Shown here: positions 42,942-52,291 of the stretch, piece by piece
Layout of the letters: every line of letters starts with the position of its first letter
Position numbering within the stretch: position 1 is the first letter of the stretch
Source: Pseudoalteromonas rubra
Lineage (GTDB): Bacteria; Pseudomonadota; Gammaproteobacteria; Enterobacterales; Alteromonadaceae
Direction of reading: 5' to 3'
DNA length: 64,000 nt
Assembly: GCF_000238295.3 (NCBI RefSeq)
Contig: NZ_AHCD03000020.1
Location: forward strand, 1 to 64,000
Notes under the pieces: model-generated
Databases searched by the model: none
Told to the model about the DNA's origin: nothing
Seen by the model: only the letters and a program-made list of their open reading frames with translations
Made by a program: the position numbers and the translations under genes

Positions 42942-44579
42942 ATGCGTCGATTATTAAAAGCTGACAAAGAAGTCTTTACCGGGTGGGGTGTACGCGCGGT
43001 GATTGTGGTTGTCTGGTTACTGGTCAACGGCGCGCTTTGGCAATTTACCCATGCACAGATAGTTCAGCAAGCGGGCCAGTTACAAAGCCACTTCGCGCAA
43101 TTAGACGCCTCCGTGAGCGGAAGTCGAGTCGGTGAGTTTTCTACGCTGGTGCATCATTATGGGTTTGCAGACGAAGCACAGATATCCAGTCTCTGGCTTT
43201 GGGCGACAGAAAGCGTCAAATTTCAGTTTGCTGATACAGAGCTGTACCTCTCTCCCGCACCTATTTTGCAAGACTGCCTACCTGTCGTTTTGTTTATGAA
43301 CTGTTTGATGTTGGTGGCAGGCTATTTACTTTCGAGATGGATGCGCAGCCTGTCCCGCGCAGAATTGTCTGCCGCGCAAGCTCGGGCTATCACGTCCGAA
43401 TTATCCCCAGAGGTTCAGACTAAAGCTGTAGAGGCGAGCAGAAAAGTGTCCGTTTTTGCGATGCTGAAGTGGCGTCAAACATTACCGGAAGAGCTGGATC
43501 CGCAAAGTCACTTTAGCGTGACGCTGGCTCGCTGTTTCTCAAAGTACGAACGCTGTTCTTGTAAGTATTTATCCTCTGGTGCATTGGTGATGACATTAGC
43601 CCCCGTTGATAAAGTAGATGTTGATGCACTGGCGAGGCGGATCCATGAAGTGGTGTACCAGGCCTTACTCACATTTCGCCCTGATCTGTCACGCAGTGCA
43701 GTGAAATGTGGCGTGTGTTTTTATACCAAAGGCGCCGATCAGGCAATGGTGTATCAGGTTGTACGTTCAGCGCTGAGTATCGCGCAAAGCAACGTCTGGC
43801 AACATGTTCATGTCATGCCGCTAAACCATACTTTGAGCACTAGTTTACGTCGGGCAGAAAGTGAGATTATGGATGACATCAAAGCCGGGCGATTTATGTT
43901 GTTCTTTCAGCCGTTGTTTGGCTTTGCGCAGCAAGACGTGATCCAAAGCGAGGCGTTGCTAAGGGTGCGTCACCGCTCATTGGGGTTGATGTCCGCCGGG
44001 CAATTTATTCACAAAATTCACCGTGCAGAGCATCTGATGCTGCTGGACAAGACCATTTTATGTCATGCACTTAACGCGCTCGCGAAAGAGCCAGCAGGTT
44101 TTTCTGTGAGTGTTAACCTGCATGTCCTTAACTGGAGCAACGTAGAGTTTATAGACTGGCTGCGTGAACAGGTAGTGATCTCAGGCCGGACAAGTGACAT
44201 TGCTTTTGAGCTGGCACTTCAGGACTTCTACCAGCATGAAGAGTATTGTTGTCAGGTACTGACGGGCGTGTCGGAAGCAGGGTGTCGATTTGTCCTGGAC
44301 CATGTCAATGCGCCGTTAAAACTTGAGGCGCTGCGCCGGTTTGGCCAAGTGACGGCGTTAAAACTGGCATTTGAGCTCATTCATGAGGTGCACCACTCAG
44401 CGAAGCGGCGCAGTGTTGTGCGTCAAATTGTTGCTCAGGCCAAAGAGCTCGGCGTTCCGGTATATGCAGTGGGCGTAGAAACCAGAGAAGAATTTGAATG
44501 CATCAAAAAGCTGGGTGTGGATGGCGCGCAGGGTTACTACTTTAGCGCGCCCTTGTTACAACTTGAGCAAAGCCTGTAA
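42942..44579 (+). CDS. Membrane EAL-domain protein, probably enzymatically inactive
   Basis: The 545-residue protein has two hydrophobic segments near the N-terminus (VIVVVWLLVNGALW and LPVVLFMNCLMLVAGYLL) bounding a short periplasmic part, a degenerate GGDEF-like middle domain and a C-terminal EAL domain. EAL is seen in SEALLRVRH and the Asn in VSVNLHV, but the essential DDFGTG loop reads DHVNAP, so a key metal ligand is lost. Loss of this loop suggests a c-di-GMP sensor or a protein-binding role. The ATG at 42942 is preferred to a TTG four codons upstream. Confidence 0.8.
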   Translation: MRRLLKADKEVFTGWGVRAVIVVVWLLVNGALWQFTHAQIVQQAGQLQSHFAQLDASVSGSRVGEFSTLVHHYGFADEAQISSLWLWATESVKFQFADTELYLSPAPILQDCLPVVLFMNCLMLVAGYLLSRWMRSLSRAELSAAQARAITSELSPEVQTKAVEASRKVSVFAMLKWRQTLPEELDPQSHFSVTLARCFSKYERCSCKYLSSGALVMTLAPVDKVDVDALARRIHEVVYQALLTFRPDLSRSAVKCGVCFYTKGADQAMVYQVVRSALSIAQSNVWQHVHVMPLNHTLSTSLRRAESEIMDDIKAGRFMLFFQPLFGFAQQDVIQSEALLRVRHRSLGLMSAGQFIHKIHRAEHLMLLDKTILCHALNALAKEPAGFSVSVNLHVLNWSNVEFIDWLREQVVISGRTSDIAFELALQDFYQHEEYCCQVLTGVSEAGCRFVLDHVNAPLKLEALRRFGQVTALKLAFELIHEVHHSAKRRSVVRQIVAQAKELGVPVYAVGVETREEFECIKKLGVDGAQGYYFSAPLLQLEQSL

Positions 44580-44600
44580 TGCCTGCTCTGTGAGTTGGAG

Positions 44601-45503
44601 CTAGATGAGTTTACGGTAGCGCAGGCCGTCTAAACCTTGCAGCCCGCCGCTGTGGATAGCGATAACGCGACTGCCTCGCGGAAAATACCCTTGCGCAATG
44701 AGTTGCCACAAGGCATACATCAGCTTGCCGGTGTAAATCGGTTCCAGCGGTAGTGCATGTTGCAGGCGCATACGCAGACAAAATTGCCACAGCGCGGCTG
44801 AAAATTTACCGTAACCACCATCATGATAGTCATGCAAAATCTGCCAGTTGGTGCGCTGTGCCGCAAGCGGGTTTAACCTCTGTACTTCATCATTTAGGTA
44901 CTTAGCCCCTTTTAACACACTGATCCCCAGTAACTGACTGTCGCCATTTAGCCCGTCAAGCATTCCTGCTAATGTGCCGCCGCTTCCGACCGCGCAGCAT
45001 ACAAAGTGACTTTCAGGCAGGCTTTGAGCCAGTTCCTGACAACCTTGCAGGGCATATTGATTGCTGCCCCCTTCGGGAACGATAAAAGTATCTGGAAATC
45101 GGTGTTGCAACTGTGCGAGATAATCGGGGTCATTACGTAATCTATATTCCTGGCGAGAAACGGCATGCAGCGTTATGCCACAGGCTTTGGCGAAGCGGAT
45201 GGTCGGGTTGTTCTGATCTAGTTGTGGGCCCCGGATAATGGCACTTCCCTGAATCCCAAACTGCTTACAGGCCATGGCTGTGGCATAAAGGTGATTGGAG
45301 AAGGGACCGGCAAAAGTGAGTAAGGCTGATTGTCGTGCTTGCTTCATTGCCTTGAGGTTATATTTGAGCTTACGCCACTTGTTTCCCTGAATTGTAGGAT
45401 GGAGTAGATCATCGCGTTTGACGTGCAGTGAAACACCCGCAGCATCGAGCTCTGGTGCGCGGATCAGTTGTAATGGCGATTCAGGAAAATCAAGCTTGTC
45501 CAT
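44601..45503 (-). CDS. PLP-dependent D-cysteine desulfhydrase/ACC deaminase family
   Basis: The 300-residue enzyme has the family signature VKRDDLLHPTIQGNKWRKLK, with the PLP-binding Lys in GNKWRK, and the glycine-rich phosphate-binding CCAVGSGGTLAGML. Family members either break D-cysteine to pyruvate, ammonia and sulfide or open the ring of 1-aminocyclopropane-1-carboxylate; sequence alone does not decide. The start at 45503 (MDKLDFPESP) gives the usual family length. It is divergent from the gene at 45715. Confidence 0.85.
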   Translation of the reverse strand: MDKLDFPESPLQLIRAPELDAAGVSLHVKRDDLLHPTIQGNKWRKLKYNLKAMKQARQSALLTFAGPFSNHLYATAMACKQFGIQGSAIIRGPQLDQNNPTIRFAKACGITLHAVSRQEYRLRNDPDYLAQLQHRFPDTFIVPEGGSNQYALQGCQELAQSLPESHFVCCAVGSGGTLAGMLDGLNGDSQLLGISVLKGAKYLNDEVQRLNPLAAQRTNWQILHDYHDGGYGKFSAALWQFCLRMRLQHALPLEPIYTGKLMYALWQLIAQGYFPRGSRVIAIHSGGLQGLDGLRYRKLI

Positions 45504-45714
45504 CTGAGGTTCAGTCTGTGTCGTTTCGTATCGAATAGCCACTATTATTTCATGAAAATCTTGGTAGAACACTGGTAAGGAAGTGGCTAATAGTTGTAAA
45601 CTCAGATATTAATTGTGCTAGGCTTGTGTTTTGCTTCTTAAGTACATAGCATTAAGCGCTAAATTATAAAAAATAACAAAGACCAAACAACTGCCGCTGT
45701 TGGGAATGGAATTT

Positions 45715-47745
45715 ATGCAAATTGCTCCTTTATCTCTTTTTGTCTCTGCGACCCTTTTATCTTTAAGTGTGTCGGCGCAAGATACTGCAACTGTGACTGC
45801 CATTGAATCTGAGCGCACTGAAAAGCAAGCTGAATTAGATAACTATACTCAGGTACTCGATAAGCATCTGAGTGAAGAAACGCGCTTACAAGCACAGCTC
45901 GACCTGTTGCGACAGCGTTCGGCGGAGCTGGATAAAGAAAAGAATCAGGCACTTGATGCAATGAATGATATCTATCGGCGTTTGATTGATGATCCCTCGC
46001 TGGATATCTCAGCGGCACAGAGCAGATATCAGCAGGCAGTTGCAGAGCACAAACAGAACAAAGAAGACATAGTGATGCAGTTGGCGGCGATTGCATCACA
46101 TCGCAAAGACATAGAGCAAATCCGTGTTACTAAGCATACGCTTGTGAACACTATTGCCGGCTTGAATGACCAGCTGAGCACCGCCAGAATAGAGCGTTTA
46201 CGTAACGAGTTTAGCCGTGAAGGCACGCTTGAGGTGGATCACACCATCAATTGTAAACGCACCGAAACCTTAGCGGCATGCGAACAACGCGGTCAGCAAT
46301 TGGGACTGCAAAAAGCAACCAAGCATTTTATCGACCAAATCTTTGCAAATTTGACTGAACAGCGCGTGGTAGAGCCAAAGCGCCATTTGGCAGGCGCTCA
46401 GGTACAGGTAGTAAGCAGCCACGTGGTTGGCAGTGCATTCAGTGGTCAGGGTAATTATAGTGTTAACCTGAGTGTGACGATGCGCGGAGACGTCAATAAT
46501 AGTCGTCTGTGTAGCTTGCTTAATCTGGATAATCGCTACTGTAGCGAATACGGCTCGCCGCTGGCGCTGGGTTATCAGGCCAGCTATCCGACTACGTACA
46601 GCGATGAACAGCTGACATTCTCAAATGAGTTGTCAAAAACGACGCCTGTGGTCAGTGTCGCAACACGGCCAGCGTCCCCGGATATCACGGCGAATATCGC
46701 ACCTCAGCCACCCAAAAATCGTGAAGTAGAGCTGACCTTACGCTCTAATGTGTATGATGACGAAGTCTTTATTAACGGTGTCAGCTATGGTTCCACGAAA
46801 CTTGTGGTGAACCTGCCTGCAGGTATGCATGACATTGAGGTACGCAAACTGGGATATGAGCCATACAAGGCTAACCTGAATTTGAGACGAGCCCGGACCC
46901 TAAACGCCCGGCTGGTAAAAAAGCCTGAGTCGATTGCTGCACCGACACCAAAAAGCGAGCAAACTCAACCAGCACAACCAGTCGCGATAGCACAACCTCA
47001 ACCCGTTACAGTCGTGAATCCGGACAGGGTCATTAATGAAACCGTGATCATTCCTGCTGGCAGCTTCAAAATGGGCGACCTGACAGGCAATGGTCTGGCG
47101 AATGAGCGCCCTGTGGTAGAAAAAGTGCTCAGTCATTCATATGTCATGCAGAGCAAAGAAGTTACAGTTGCCGAGTTCCGACGCTTTATTGAAAGCTCTC
47201 AGTATGTTACTGAAGCTGAGAAAGGCAAGGGTTGTGCCCATTATAAAAATGGCGAACCTGTCTGGGAAATTGACTTTAGCTGGCGTTCGCCAGGGTATGA
47301 GCAAGCAGACGACTTTCCGGTCGTGTGTGTTTCATATGAAGATGCCAAAGCTTACGCAAACTGGTTATCTGGCGATCAGGGGATGCAGTACCGTTTGCCA
47401 AATGAAGTTGAATGGGAATATGCCGCGCGCGGTGATACCACCTCGGAATACCCCTGGGGCAATGAAATAGGCCGCAACCAGGCTAACTGTGGTTGGTGTG
47501 GCAGTGAATGGTCAAACAAAAGCCCTGCACCGGTCGGTCAGTTTTCTGCCAATGCTTATGGGCTCTATGATACCGTGGGTAATGTCTGGGAGTGGACGCA
47601 AAAGCGTGCTTCGCAGGACGATGTAACGGTACGTGGCGGCGCCTGGAACTTTGCGCCAAGCCTTGCACGTGTATCTACACGTTTGGCCCTGGCTCCGGAT
47701 TTCCGTGCCAACTACATTGGATTTAGATTAGTAAGAGAACGCTAA
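45715..47745 (+). CDS. Coiled coil-PEGA-sulfatase-modifying-factor fusion, exported
   Basis: The protein of about 676 residues has a signal peptide (MQIAPLSLFVSATLLSLSVS). A coiled coil follows (about residues 20-150), then a cysteine-containing domain, then a PEGA domain (VFINGVSYGSTKLVVNLPAG, about 350-410) and a proline/glutamine linker. The C-terminal formylglycine-generating-enzyme-like (SUMF1) domain runs from IIPAGSFKMGDLTGN to YIGFRLVRER. The motifs GNVWEWT and VRGGAWNF are intact. FGE active-site cysteines are not obvious, so it is likely a non-catalytic SUMF-fold protein. The start may also be 45706. Confidence 0.8.
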   Translation: MQIAPLSLFVSATLLSLSVSAQDTATVTAIESERTEKQAELDNYTQVLDKHLSEETRLQAQLDLLRQRSAELDKEKNQALDAMNDIYRRLIDDPSLDISAAQSRYQQAVAEHKQNKEDIVMQLAAIASHRKDIEQIRVTKHTLVNTIAGLNDQLSTARIERLRNEFSREGTLEVDHTINCKRTETLAACEQRGQQLGLQKATKHFIDQIFANLTEQRVVEPKRHLAGAQVQVVSSHVVGSAFSGQGNYSVNLSVTMRGDVNNSRLCSLLNLDNRYCSEYGSPLALGYQASYPTTYSDEQLTFSNELSKTTPVVSVATRPASPDITANIAPQPPKNREVELTLRSNVYDDEVFINGVSYGSTKLVVNLPAGMHDIEVRKLGYEPYKANLNLRRARTLNARLVKKPESIAAPTPKSEQTQPAQPVAIAQPQPVTVVNPDRVINETVIIPAGSFKMGDLTGNGLANERPVVEKVLSHSYVMQSKEVTVAEFRRFIESSQYVTEAEKGKGCAHYKNGEPVWEIDFSWRSPGYEQADDFPVVCVSYEDAKAYANWLSGDQGMQYRLPNEVEWEYAARGDTTSEYPWGNEIGRNQANCGWCGSEWSNKSPAPVGQFSANAYGLYDTVGNVWEWTQKRASQDDVTVRGGAWNFAPSLARVSTRLALAPDFRANYIGFRLVRER

Positions 47746-47885
47746 GGCTGTTTAATTATGCCAATGAGGCGGCGTTATTCATGCCTGTGCAGCTGTGTTA
47801 CAGACACAGAGTGAAATATTTCAACGCAGTGGCCTGAGCCACTGTATGGTTTGCAAAAAGAATTCTTTAAAGGTTACCCAGCCTC

Positions 47886-48929
47886 ATGTTTAAAAAACTA
47901 CGTGGACTATTTTCAAACGACCTGTCGATCGACTTAGGTACGGCCAATACCCTGATTTATGTGAAAGAAGAAGGGATCGTGTTGAACGAGCCTTCTGTTG
48001 TGGCGATCCGTCAGGAGCGTGCTGGTGGACCAAAGAGCGTTGCTTCTGTGGGCACGGCGGCAAAGCAAATGTTGGGACGGACACCGGGCAATATTAAGGC
48101 CATTAGACCAATGAAAGACGGCGTGATAGCCGACTTCTACGTCACCGAAAAAATGCTGCAGCATTTTATCAAACAGGTGCACAACAATAACTTTATGCGT
48201 CCCAGCCCACGTGTTTTGATTTGTGTGCCTTGTGGCGCAACACAAGTTGAAAAACGTGCCATTCGCGAATCTGCAATGGGGGCCGGTGCCAGAGAAGTCT
48301 ATCTGATTGAGGAGCCGATGGCTGCGGCAATTGGTGCTGGCCTGCCGGTGTCTGAGGCAACGGGTTCTATGGTTGTCGACATCGGTGGCGGCACCACAGA
48401 AGTGGCAATCATCTCTTTGAATGGTGTGGTTTATTCGTCGTCTGTTCGTATTGGCGGTGACAAGTTTGACGAAGCCATTATCAACTATGTACGTCGTAAC
48501 TTTGGTAGCCTGATTGGTGAAGCGACCGCTGAGCATATCAAACACGAAATTGGTTCAGCGTTTAAGAGTGAGGTGCCGGTTGAGATTGAAGTGCGTGGTC
48601 GTAACCTGGCTGAAGGTGTACCGCGTTCGTTTACATTGAACTCACACGAAATTCTGGAAGCGCTGCAAGAGCCGCTCATGGGCATTGTCAGTGCCGTGAT
48701 GGTTGCACTGGAACAATCTCCTCCAGAGCTGGCCTCAGATATTTCAGCGCATGGTATGGTGCTGACAGGTGGCGGAGCGTTGCTGAAAGACCTTGATCGT
48801 CTGTTGATGGAAGAAACAGGGATCCCGGTAGTCGTTGCAGAAGATCCATTGACGTGTGTTGCCCGTGGTGGTGGTAAAGCTCTGGAAATGATAGATATGC
48901 ACGGTGGTGACGTATTTAGTTACGACTGA
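47886..48929 (+). CDS. mreB: Rod shape-determining protein MreB
   Basis: The bacterial actin that organises lateral cell-wall synthesis. The 347-residue protein starts MFKKLRGLFSNDLSIDLGTA and contains the actin-family phosphate loops (DLGTANTLIYVKE, VVDIGGGTTEVAIISL) and the adenosine motif VLTGGGALLKDLD. Its stop overlaps mreC (TGATG), the first gene junction of a tightly packed operon. Confidence 0.98.
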   Translation: MFKKLRGLFSNDLSIDLGTANTLIYVKEEGIVLNEPSVVAIRQERAGGPKSVASVGTAAKQMLGRTPGNIKAIRPMKDGVIADFYVTEKMLQHFIKQVHNNNFMRPSPRVLICVPCGATQVEKRAIRESAMGAGAREVYLIEEPMAAAIGAGLPVSEATGSMVVDIGGGTTEVAIISLNGVVYSSSVRIGGDKFDEAIINYVRRNFGSLIGEATAEHIKHEIGSAFKSEVPVEIEVRGRNLAEGVPRSFTLNSHEILEALQEPLMGIVSAVMVALEQSPPELASDISAHGMVLTGGGALLKDLDRLLMEETGIPVVVAEDPLTCVARGGGKALEMIDMHGGDVFSYD

Positions 48930-49768
48930 TGAACCTGTTATTTGGACGGACCATTTCTCTACAACTGCGACTTACTGTCGCAGTTGTGCTTAGCGTACTG
49001 TTGATCCTTGGTGATCGATACACCTCCGGCGGTACCTTGGTTCGGACCAGTCTCAATACGCTGGTAAGCCCGCTGCTCTACGTGGCGAATGTCCCCTATG
49101 AAGTATTTTCACTGGGTGCGAAAAGCCTGGATACTCGTGACCGGTTGTTTCAGGAAAATGAAGCCTTACGAAAAAAGCAGTTGTTACAAAGTGAACAGCT
49201 TCAACAGTATCAATTTTTGCTACGAGAGAACCAGCAATTGCGTGCTTTACTGGGCGCGTCTTCCCGGCAACAAAGAGAGCGCCTGATTGCAGAAGTCTTA
49301 TCGGTCCGGTCGAGTCGATATAGCCATCAGGTGGTGGTGAATCGAGGTGCCATAGATGGGGTGCTGGAAGGGCAGCCTGTGATTGACGAAATGGGCATTG
49401 TCGGGCAACTGACCCAAGTAGGTAGCACCACATCACGCGTTTTACTTATGACGGACACGACCCATGCAACGCCCGTACGCATTCTGCGCAATGACGTGCG
49501 CACTGTGGTCGAAGGCACAGGCAAGATCAATTTGGTGCAGTTACAGCATGTGCCACACAGTCTGGACATTCGTCTGGGAGATATCTTGGTCACATCAGGC
49601 TTAGGCGGCACCTTTCCTGAGGGGTATCCCGTAGCTGTGGTCACAGAAATTGATCGCGATGAAGGTCTGCCTTTCTCTAAAGTGTATGCTGAGCCCGTGG
49701 CACAGCTGGATCGTATTCGTTTGCTCGTGATCCTGGGCAAGATGGCCAAAGAGGAGCCTGAGGCATGA
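48929..49768 (+). CDS. mreC: Rod shape-determining protein MreC
   Basis: A 279-residue protein with one N-terminal membrane helix (LTVAVVLSVLLILGD), a coiled coil (RLFQENEALRKKQLLQ...) and a periplasmic beta-rich domain typical of MreC. It scaffolds the elongasome between MreB and the penicillin-binding proteins. It overlaps mreB by one base and mreD by four. Confidence 0.97.
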   Translation: MNLLFGRTISLQLRLTVAVVLSVLLILGDRYTSGGTLVRTSLNTLVSPLLYVANVPYEVFSLGAKSLDTRDRLFQENEALRKKQLLQSEQLQQYQFLLRENQQLRALLGASSRQQRERLIAEVLSVRSSRYSHQVVVNRGAIDGVLEGQPVIDEMGIVGQLTQVGSTTSRVLLMTDTTHATPVRILRNDVRTVVEGTGKINLVQLQHVPHSLDIRLGDILVTSGLGGTFPEGYPVAVVTEIDRDEGLPFSKVYAEPVAQLDRIRLLVILGKMAKEEPEA

Positions 49769-50241
49769 ACCGAAGTTACTCACTGGTCGCCCTAAGCCTG
49801 TTTATTGCCTTAATTATGGCACTGATGCCACTGCCGTTTTCCATTGAACCATTCCGTCCTGACTGGGTCTTACTGGTATTGATGTACTGGTCAATTGCCT
49901 TGCCGCATCGTGTCAATATTGGCTGGGCTTGGTGTACCGGGCTGATAATGGATCTGGCAACGGGATCGCCGTTGGGCGTGAATTCACTGACTTATTCTAT
50001 CTGTTTGTACATTACGACCAGTAACTTTCAGAAGATCAGAAACTTCTCAATTTGGCAGCAGGCGGTGCTCATAGGCTTGTTTTTAGCGCTGTATCACCTA
50101 CTGCAGTTTTGGCTGAATCACTTCCTGCTAGACATTTATTTTAACCCCAGATATCTATGGCCAGCTTTGGTGGGTATGCTGTGCTGGCCCTGGGTTTTCC
50201 TGTTGTTACGTAAATATCGCAGGCACTTTAGGATCCGTTAA
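49765..50241 (+). CDS. mreD: Rod shape-determining protein MreD
   Basis: A 158-residue, mostly hydrophobic protein with about five membrane helices, starting at an ATG overlapping the mreC stop. The segment GWAWCTGLIMDLATGSPLGV is conserved in MreD. It completes the elongasome membrane complex. Confidence 0.95.
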   Translation: MNRSYSLVALSLFIALIMALMPLPFSIEPFRPDWVLLVLMYWSIALPHRVNIGWAWCTGLIMDLATGSPLGVNSLTYSICLYITTSNFQKIRNFSIWQQAVLIGLFLALYHLLQFWLNHFLLDIYFNPRYLWPALVGMLCWPWVFLLLRKYRRHFRIR

Positions 50242-50819
50242 TGACACCAACACTTTATCTGGCATCAGCATCACCACGCAGACGTGAATTGTTGACTCAG
50301 CTTGGTTATACCTTTTCACAATTTGCAGTGGATGCGGATGAAAGCCGCTTGCCTGGCGAAGCGCCGCAGACGTATGTTGAACGTCTGGCGCGCCTGAAAG
50401 CCACCAGTGGTGTGGCGATGGGTTATCAGGATGCGCCTGTACTGGGCAGCGATACAATCGTGGTGCTTGAGCAGCAGGCGCTGGGTAAACCCACAGATCA
50501 ACACGACTTTACTGCGATGATGCAGGCGTTATCCGGACAAACGCATCAGGTGATGACGGCGATTGCCGTGGCGGATACAAAGCGTGTGATGAGCCAGACT
50601 GTGATAACAGATGTTACATTTAAACCCTTGAGTGATGGGGAAATTGAGCAATACTGGCACAGTGGTGAGCCACAAGATAAGGCGGGAGGCTATGGTATTC
50701 AGGGACTGGGAGGACGATTCGTTACTCAGTTATCTGGTAGCTATTTTGCCGTTGTCGGCTTACCTTTATACGAAACGGATGAACTGATTAAAGCATTTAT
50801 GGCGGGTGTAGATGAGTAG
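50241..50819 (+). CDS. maf: Maf family nucleoside triphosphate pyrophosphatase (YhdE type)
   Basis: The 192-residue enzyme begins LYLASASPRRRELLTQLGY and has the VLGSDTIVVL segment of Maf proteins. It hydrolyses dTTP, UTP and modified pyrimidine nucleotides, a house-cleaning role. It overlaps rng by eight bases, an order the same as in E. coli and Shewanella. Confidence 0.93.
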   Translation: MTPTLYLASASPRRRELLTQLGYTFSQFAVDADESRLPGEAPQTYVERLARLKATSGVAMGYQDAPVLGSDTIVVLEQQALGKPTDQHDFTAMMQALSGQTHQVMTAIAVADTKRVMSQTVITDVTFKPLSDGEIEQYWHSGEPQDKAGGYGIQGLGGRFVTQLSGSYFAVVGLPLYETDELIKAFMAGVDE

Positions 50820-52284
50820 TGAGTTATTAATCAATGTGACCCCCAGCGAAAGCCGGGTTGCACTCATTGAAAACGGTGTACTGCAAGAAGTGCAGGTTGA
50901 GCGGGTTGGTAACCTGGGGATCGTCGGCAATATATATCTGGGTAAAATCAGTCGGGTTCTGCCGGGCATGCAGGCTGCGTTTGTTGATATTGGCCTTGAG
51001 AAAGCCGCATTTTTGCACGCTTCAGATATTGTAAACAGCGCGTCGATTGAGGAAGGCGTCGACGACCAGCCGATTAAGAAGGTTCAGGATATCCGCGAGC
51101 TGGTAAAGCAGGGCCAGTTTATTATGGTGCAGGTGGTGAAAGATCCAATCGGTACTAAAGGTGCCCGACTGACCACAGATATCACCATTCCGTCTCGTTA
51201 TCTGGTATTTATGCCGGATGCCACCCATGTGGGCGTCAGTCAGCGTATTGAAACCGAAGAAGAACGCAGTCGTCTGAAAAAAATCGTTGCTCAGTACAAT
51301 GATGAAAATGGTGGCTTTATTGTCCGCACTGCAGCTGAAGGTGCCGCAGAAGCGGAACTACAACACGATGCTGAATTCCTTAAAAAGTTGTGGCAAAAGA
51401 TCATCAAACGTCGGCAGAAAACCAGCAAAGCCAGCATCCTCCATGAAGACCTCACTCTGGCGTTTCGTACCCTCAGAGATTATGTCGGAGAAGACATGGA
51501 GCGTATCCGGGTCGATTCCAAACTGACTTACCAGCAACTTAAGGACTTTACTGAGGAGTTTGTACCTCAGTTGTCACAAACGCTGGAATATTATCCCGGG
51601 GAGCGCCCAATCTTTGACCTGTTTGATGTTGAAATTGAAATTCAGAAAGCATTACATCGAAAGGTTGAATTGAAATCAGGCGGTTATTTGATTTTTGATC
51701 AGACTGAAGCCATGACCACCGTAGACGTGAATACGGGGGCATTCGTTGGTCACCGCAACCTGGAAGAAACGATTTTTAATACCAATGTTGAAGCCACCTC
51801 GGCCATCGCGAGGCAACTCAGGTTACGTAACCTGGGTGGTATCATCATTATCGATTTTATCGATATGATTTCTGATGAGCACAAGCGCCGGGTGTTACAT
51901 TCACTCGAAACAGCCCTGGCGAAAGATCGTGCCAAAGCCAATATCAACGGTTTATCTGCCCTTGGCCTGGTTGAGATGACCCGCAAGCGCACTCGCGAGA
52001 GTTTGGAACATATTTTGTGTGACGTGTGTCCCGCCTGCTCTGGCCGAGGTTCTCTTAAGACAGTGGAAACCGTTTGCTACGAAATATTACGCGAAATTGT
52101 CCGCGTAAATCGCGCCTATGATGCCGATAAGTTTATGGTTTATGCGTCGCCGGCGGTCAGTGAAGCGCTGGTTAACGACGAATACCATAATCTGGCTGAG
52201 TTGGAACTGTTTATTGGTAAGCAGGTCAGTATTCAGACTGAGAGCCTGTACAGCCAGGAGCAGTTTGATGTCGTCATGATGTAG
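50812..52284 (+). CDS. rng: Ribonuclease G
   Basis: RNase G processes the 5' end of 16S rRNA and degrades mRNAs. The 490-residue protein begins with an S1 domain (ELLINVTPSESRVALIENGV), contains the magnesium site (TTVDVNTGAFVG and IIIIDFIDMI) and the zinc-link motif CDVCPACSGRGS. It lacks the long C-terminal scaffold of RNase E, as expected for RNase G. Confidence 0.96.
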   Translation: MSSELLINVTPSESRVALIENGVLQEVQVERVGNLGIVGNIYLGKISRVLPGMQAAFVDIGLEKAAFLHASDIVNSASIEEGVDDQPIKKVQDIRELVKQGQFIMVQVVKDPIGTKGARLTTDITIPSRYLVFMPDATHVGVSQRIETEEERSRLKKIVAQYNDENGGFIVRTAAEGAAEAELQHDAEFLKKLWQKIIKRRQKTSKASILHEDLTLAFRTLRDYVGEDMERIRVDSKLTYQQLKDFTEEFVPQLSQTLEYYPGERPIFDLFDVEIEIQKALHRKVELKSGGYLIFDQTEAMTTVDVNTGAFVGHRNLEETIFNTNVEATSAIARQLRLRNLGGIIIIDFIDMISDEHKRRVLHSLETALAKDRAKANINGLSALGLVEMTRKRTRESLEHILCDVCPACSGRGSLKTVETVCYEILREIVRVNRAYDADKFMVYASPAVSEALVNDEYHNLAELELFIGKQVSIQTESLYSQEQFDVVMM

Positions 52285-52291
52285 TGACACG

